Shown here: positions 33,446 to 35,438 of the stretch, one piece after another
How the letters are laid out: every line of letters begins with the position of its first letter
Numbering within the stretch: the first letter of the stretch is position 1
Source: Chloroflexota bacterium
GTDB lineage: Bacteria > Chloroflexota > UBA6077 > SHYK01
Assembly (NCBI GenBank): GCA_016202435.1
Contig: JACQOR010000035.1
Location: 1-35,438 of the forward strand
Length of the DNA stretch: 35,438 bases
Direction of reading: 5' to 3'
Notes under the pieces: generated by a model
What the model was told of the DNA's origin: nothing
The model's database searches: none
What the model saw: the letters and a program-made list of their open reading frames with translations, nothing else
Program-made: the position numbers and the translations under genes

Positions 33446-35233
33446 ATGGCTGAACACCAGTCGGATCTCGACACGATGCGCCACAGCGCGGCCCACGTGA
33501 TGGCAGCGGCCGTCCTCCGGCTCTTCCCAGGCACGAAGCTCGGCGTTGGCCCGGCTATCGAGAACCGCTTCTACTACGACATGGAGATCCCGGGGGGGAT
33601 CACCCCTGACGATCTCCCAAGGATCGAAGAGGAGATGCGGCGGATCGTCGCGGAGAACCACCCGTTCGAACGTGACGAGATCTCGATCGACGACGCCATC
33701 GAACGATTCCGTCAAATGGACCAGGACTACAAGGTCGAGCTGCTTAGAGATCTTAAGGAGCGGGGCACGACACGAGTGGGCAGCTTCGAGGACGTGGACG
33801 TCGACCCGAGCAACTCCACGACGGCGAGCCTGTACAAGACGGGCGAGTTCCTGGACCTCTGTCGCGGCCCACACGTCGCGAGCAGCACTGACATCGGAGC
33901 CTTCAAGCTGTTGGACATTTCGGGCGCGTATTGGAGGGGCGATCAGAAACGCCCCCAGTTGCAGCGAATTTACGGAACGACCTGGCCGAGCCAAGCAGAC
34001 CTCGACCAGTACCTCTGGCGACTCGAAGAAGCGGGGAAGCGAGATCACCGCCGATTGGGCCGAGAACTCGATCTGTTCAGTGTTTCGGAGGACGTCGGAC
34101 CCGGACTGGTGCTTTGGCATCCCAAAGGAGCCATGGTTCGCCTGATAGTCGAGGAGTTCAGCCGGGCGGCCCACCTGCGGAATGGCTACGAATGGGTCTT
34201 CTCCCCCCACATCGGAAGGGCGCATCTCTGGGAGACTTCAGGCCATCTCGATTTCTACAAGGAAAGCATGTACGCACCCATGGACATCGATGGCGAGGAC
34301 TATTACGTCAAACCGATGAACTGCCCATTCCACATCCAGATCTTTCGGAGCCACCTCCGTTCATACCGCGACCTTCCAAAACGGTACGCGGAGTTTGGAA
34401 CCGTCTATCGTTATGAACTGAGCGGCGTCTTGCACGGGCTTACGCGTGTCCGCGGATTTACTCAGGACGACGCGCACATCTTCTGCCGACCGGACCAAGC
34501 GAGCGAGGAAATCAATCAGGCCCTGGACTTCTCCCTGTTCGTGTTGAGGTCGTTCGGTCTCACGGACTTCCACGCGTACCTAGCTACCCGGCCGACGGAA
34601 AAGTCCGTGGGCGAGGACGAAGACTGGGCGCGGGCGATTGATGCGCTTCGCCGCGCGGTCGAGGCTCACCAAATTCCCTACGATGTGGACGAGGGTGGCG
34701 GGGCCTTTTATGGCCCGAAGATCGATCTCAAAGTCTCCGATGCATTGGGCCGAGAGTGGCAGCTCAGCACCATCCAGTTCGATTTCAATCTCCCGGCTCG
34801 CTTTGGCCTGGAGTTTATCGGCGAAGACGGTCGAGCGCATCAGCCCTACATGGTTCACCGCGCACTTCTCGGAAGCATGGAGCGCTTCCTTGGCGTACTC
34901 ATTGAGCACTACGCAGGAGCCTTCCCTTTCTGGATGTCGCCCGTCCAAGCGGTCGTTCTCCCGATCGCGGATCGACACGCCGAATTCGCGGGAAGAGTCG
35001 TCCAACGGCTTACGGACACCGGTTTTCGGGTTCACCTCGATGCCCGCCGCGAGAACCTCAATCACAAGATCCGGGATGCCCAACTCCAGAAGATCCCATA
35101 CATGCTCGTCGTAGGGGACCGGGAGGCCGAAAGCGGGAGTGTCGCCGTCCGGACCCGCGCCGGTGAGAACCTCGGGGCAATCGCGATGACAGACCTGCTC
35201 ACGCGCTTCCGAGACGAACTTCCGGAAGGCTGA
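33446..35233 (+). CDS. thrS: Threonyl-tRNA synthetase lacking the TGS domain
   Basis: A 595-residue ThrS from ATG 33446. It begins directly at the editing domain (MRHSAAHVMAAAV with HxxxH; LCRGPHV with CxxxH), so the usual N-terminal TGS domain of about 60 residues is absent. The class II catalytic core has motif 2 (YRYELSGVLHGLTRVRGFTQDDAHIF), zinc ligands in KPMNCPFHIQ and the later His residues, and motif 3 MVHRALLGSMERFLG. A C-terminal anticodon-binding domain follows (about 495-595, QAVVLPIADRHAEFAGRVVQ). It charges tRNA-Thr and is controlled by the T-box upstream. GGGAG about 11 nt before ATG supports this start over GTG 33374, which would lie inside the T-box. Confidence 0.97.
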   Translation: MAEHQSDLDTMRHSAAHVMAAAVLRLFPGTKLGVGPAIENRFYYDMEIPGGITPDDLPRIEEEMRRIVAENHPFERDEISIDDAIERFRQMDQDYKVELLRDLKERGTTRVGSFEDVDVDPSNSTTASLYKTGEFLDLCRGPHVASSTDIGAFKLLDISGAYWRGDQKRPQLQRIYGTTWPSQADLDQYLWRLEEAGKRDHRRLGRELDLFSVSEDVGPGLVLWHPKGAMVRLIVEEFSRAAHLRNGYEWVFSPHIGRAHLWETSGHLDFYKESMYAPMDIDGEDYYVKPMNCPFHIQIFRSHLRSYRDLPKRYAEFGTVYRYELSGVLHGLTRVRGFTQDDAHIFCRPDQASEEINQALDFSLFVLRSFGLTDFHAYLATRPTEKSVGEDEDWARAIDALRRAVEAHQIPYDVDEGGGAFYGPKIDLKVSDALGREWQLSTIQFDFNLPARFGLEFIGEDGRAHQPYMVHRALLGSMERFLGVLIEHYAGAFPFWMSPVQAVVLPIADRHAEFAGRVVQRLTDTGFRVHLDARRENLNHKIRDAQLQKIPYMLVVGDREAESGSVAVRTRAGENLGAIAMTDLLTRFRDELPEG

Positions 35234-35361
35234 AAAGGATCCGTGCCCTACGTGTCGAGCTGTACTCTGTTGAGTTGGGGCCCAGTTCGGAAGGCAAGAT
35301 CCGGCCCGGGCGCGACGGAACTGTCCCGATTTAGTCGGTGCTGACTGATCGGCCAAAAAGA

Positions 35362-35423
35362 AGGCCGAGAGGCCTCGTAGTTTGGTGGGAACTGGAAATC
35401 TCACCCAAACGGAGGTCTCTCGG
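35362..35423 (+). promoter_or_regulatory. Hairpin sequestering a Shine-Dalgarno site
   Basis: CCGAGAGGCCTC (35365-35376) pairs over 12 positions (one G-U) with GAGGTCTCTCGG (35412-35423), which covers the ribosome site GGAGGT. Nested inside, TTTGGTGGGA (35381-35390) pairs with TCTCACCCAAA (35399-35409, one bulge). A competing local hairpin AGGCC-GAGA-GGCCT (35362-35375) uses the same 5' arm. The arrangement looks like a translational on/off switch. Confidence 0.6.
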
Positions 35424-35438
35424 TGGACGAAAGTGTAG
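35423..35438 (+). CDS. 5' end of a truncated gene downstream of thrS
   Basis: GTG GAC GAA AGT GTA (VDESV) starts 6 nt after GGAGGT (35411-35416) and runs off the window. thrS is often followed by infC with a structured leader, so translation initiation factor IF-3 is one candidate. A transposase with a sequestered start is another. Five codons are too few to decide. Confidence 0.35.

Noticed and set aside
35234-35300. Terminator directly after thrS
   Set aside because: Only a weak GGGCC/GGCCC pairing is visible, with no U-tract.
34580-35404. 274-residue minus-strand ORF
   Set aside because: It is antisense to thrS with no recognisable domain.

Overview
This window looks like a contiguous piece of chromosome from a high-GC bacterium, most consistent with Chloroflexota. 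That placement is an inference. It rests on RNase J, PdxS/PdxT, an R3H-type AAA ATPase, a DUF951 zinc protein, a YfhO-like membrane glycosyltransferase and a T-box leader occurring together, and on the absence of outer-membrane genes. No taxonomic search could be run. Gene density is high, many starts are GTG or TTG, and several neighbours overlap by 4 nt. I see no CRISPR array, prophage or complete insertion sequence.

Layout. 1-5.8 kb: a lipoprotein with a degenerate nuclease fold and NrdR (minus), divergent from RNase J (plus), which converges on FabZ and a large secreted modular protein (minus). 5.8-11.2 kb: a plus-strand surface-glycan pair, a polyprenol-phosphate mannosyltransferase-like GT2 and a 1319-residue fusion of a YfhO-type protein with a Wzx-type flippase. 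11.2-13.7 kb: M3 peptidase, MoaC and MogA/MoaB, translationally coupled on the minus strand. 13.9-14.6 kb: LipB. 14.6-17.4 kb: a minus-strand operon of a small membrane protein (probable CTG start), PyrF, DUF951 and an MFS transporter, divergent from secD-secF (17.5-19.9 kb). 19.9-25.3 kb: minus-strand Tmk, DUF554, CTP synthase, a sugar-nucleotide epimerase and mannose-1-phosphate guanylyltransferase. 25.5-31.1 kb: minus-strand MFS, PdxS, PdxT, a GNAT-like protein and the R3H AAA ATPase. 31.2-32.9 kb: a plus-strand cluster of UspA-like protein and two TrkA-type K+ regulatory proteins. 33.0-35.4 kb: tRNA-Val(GAC), a T-box leader with a threonine specifier, thrS, then a structured leader and the first codons of another gene cut by the window end.

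How the genes fit together. ManC would make GDP-mannose, which the GT2 would load onto a polyprenol carrier; the YfhO-Wzx fusion could use and export lipid-linked sugars. PyrF, PyrG and Tmk cover pyrimidine nucleotides, and NrdR would repress ribonucleotide reductase made elsewhere. PdxS and PdxT form the pyridoxal-5-phosphate synthase. MoaC and MogA belong to molybdenum cofactor synthesis.

The most interesting observations are regulatory. The thrS T-box leader starts 18 nt after a tRNA-Val gene with no obvious promoter between them. A 77-nt palindromic repeat sits inside that leader, and its left arm can also form the base of Stem I. A long hairpin at the right edge buries a Shine-Dalgarno site and start codon. 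Two divergent genes, the small membrane protein and secD, have good Shine-Dalgarno sites in front of non-standard start codons (CTG and ACG).
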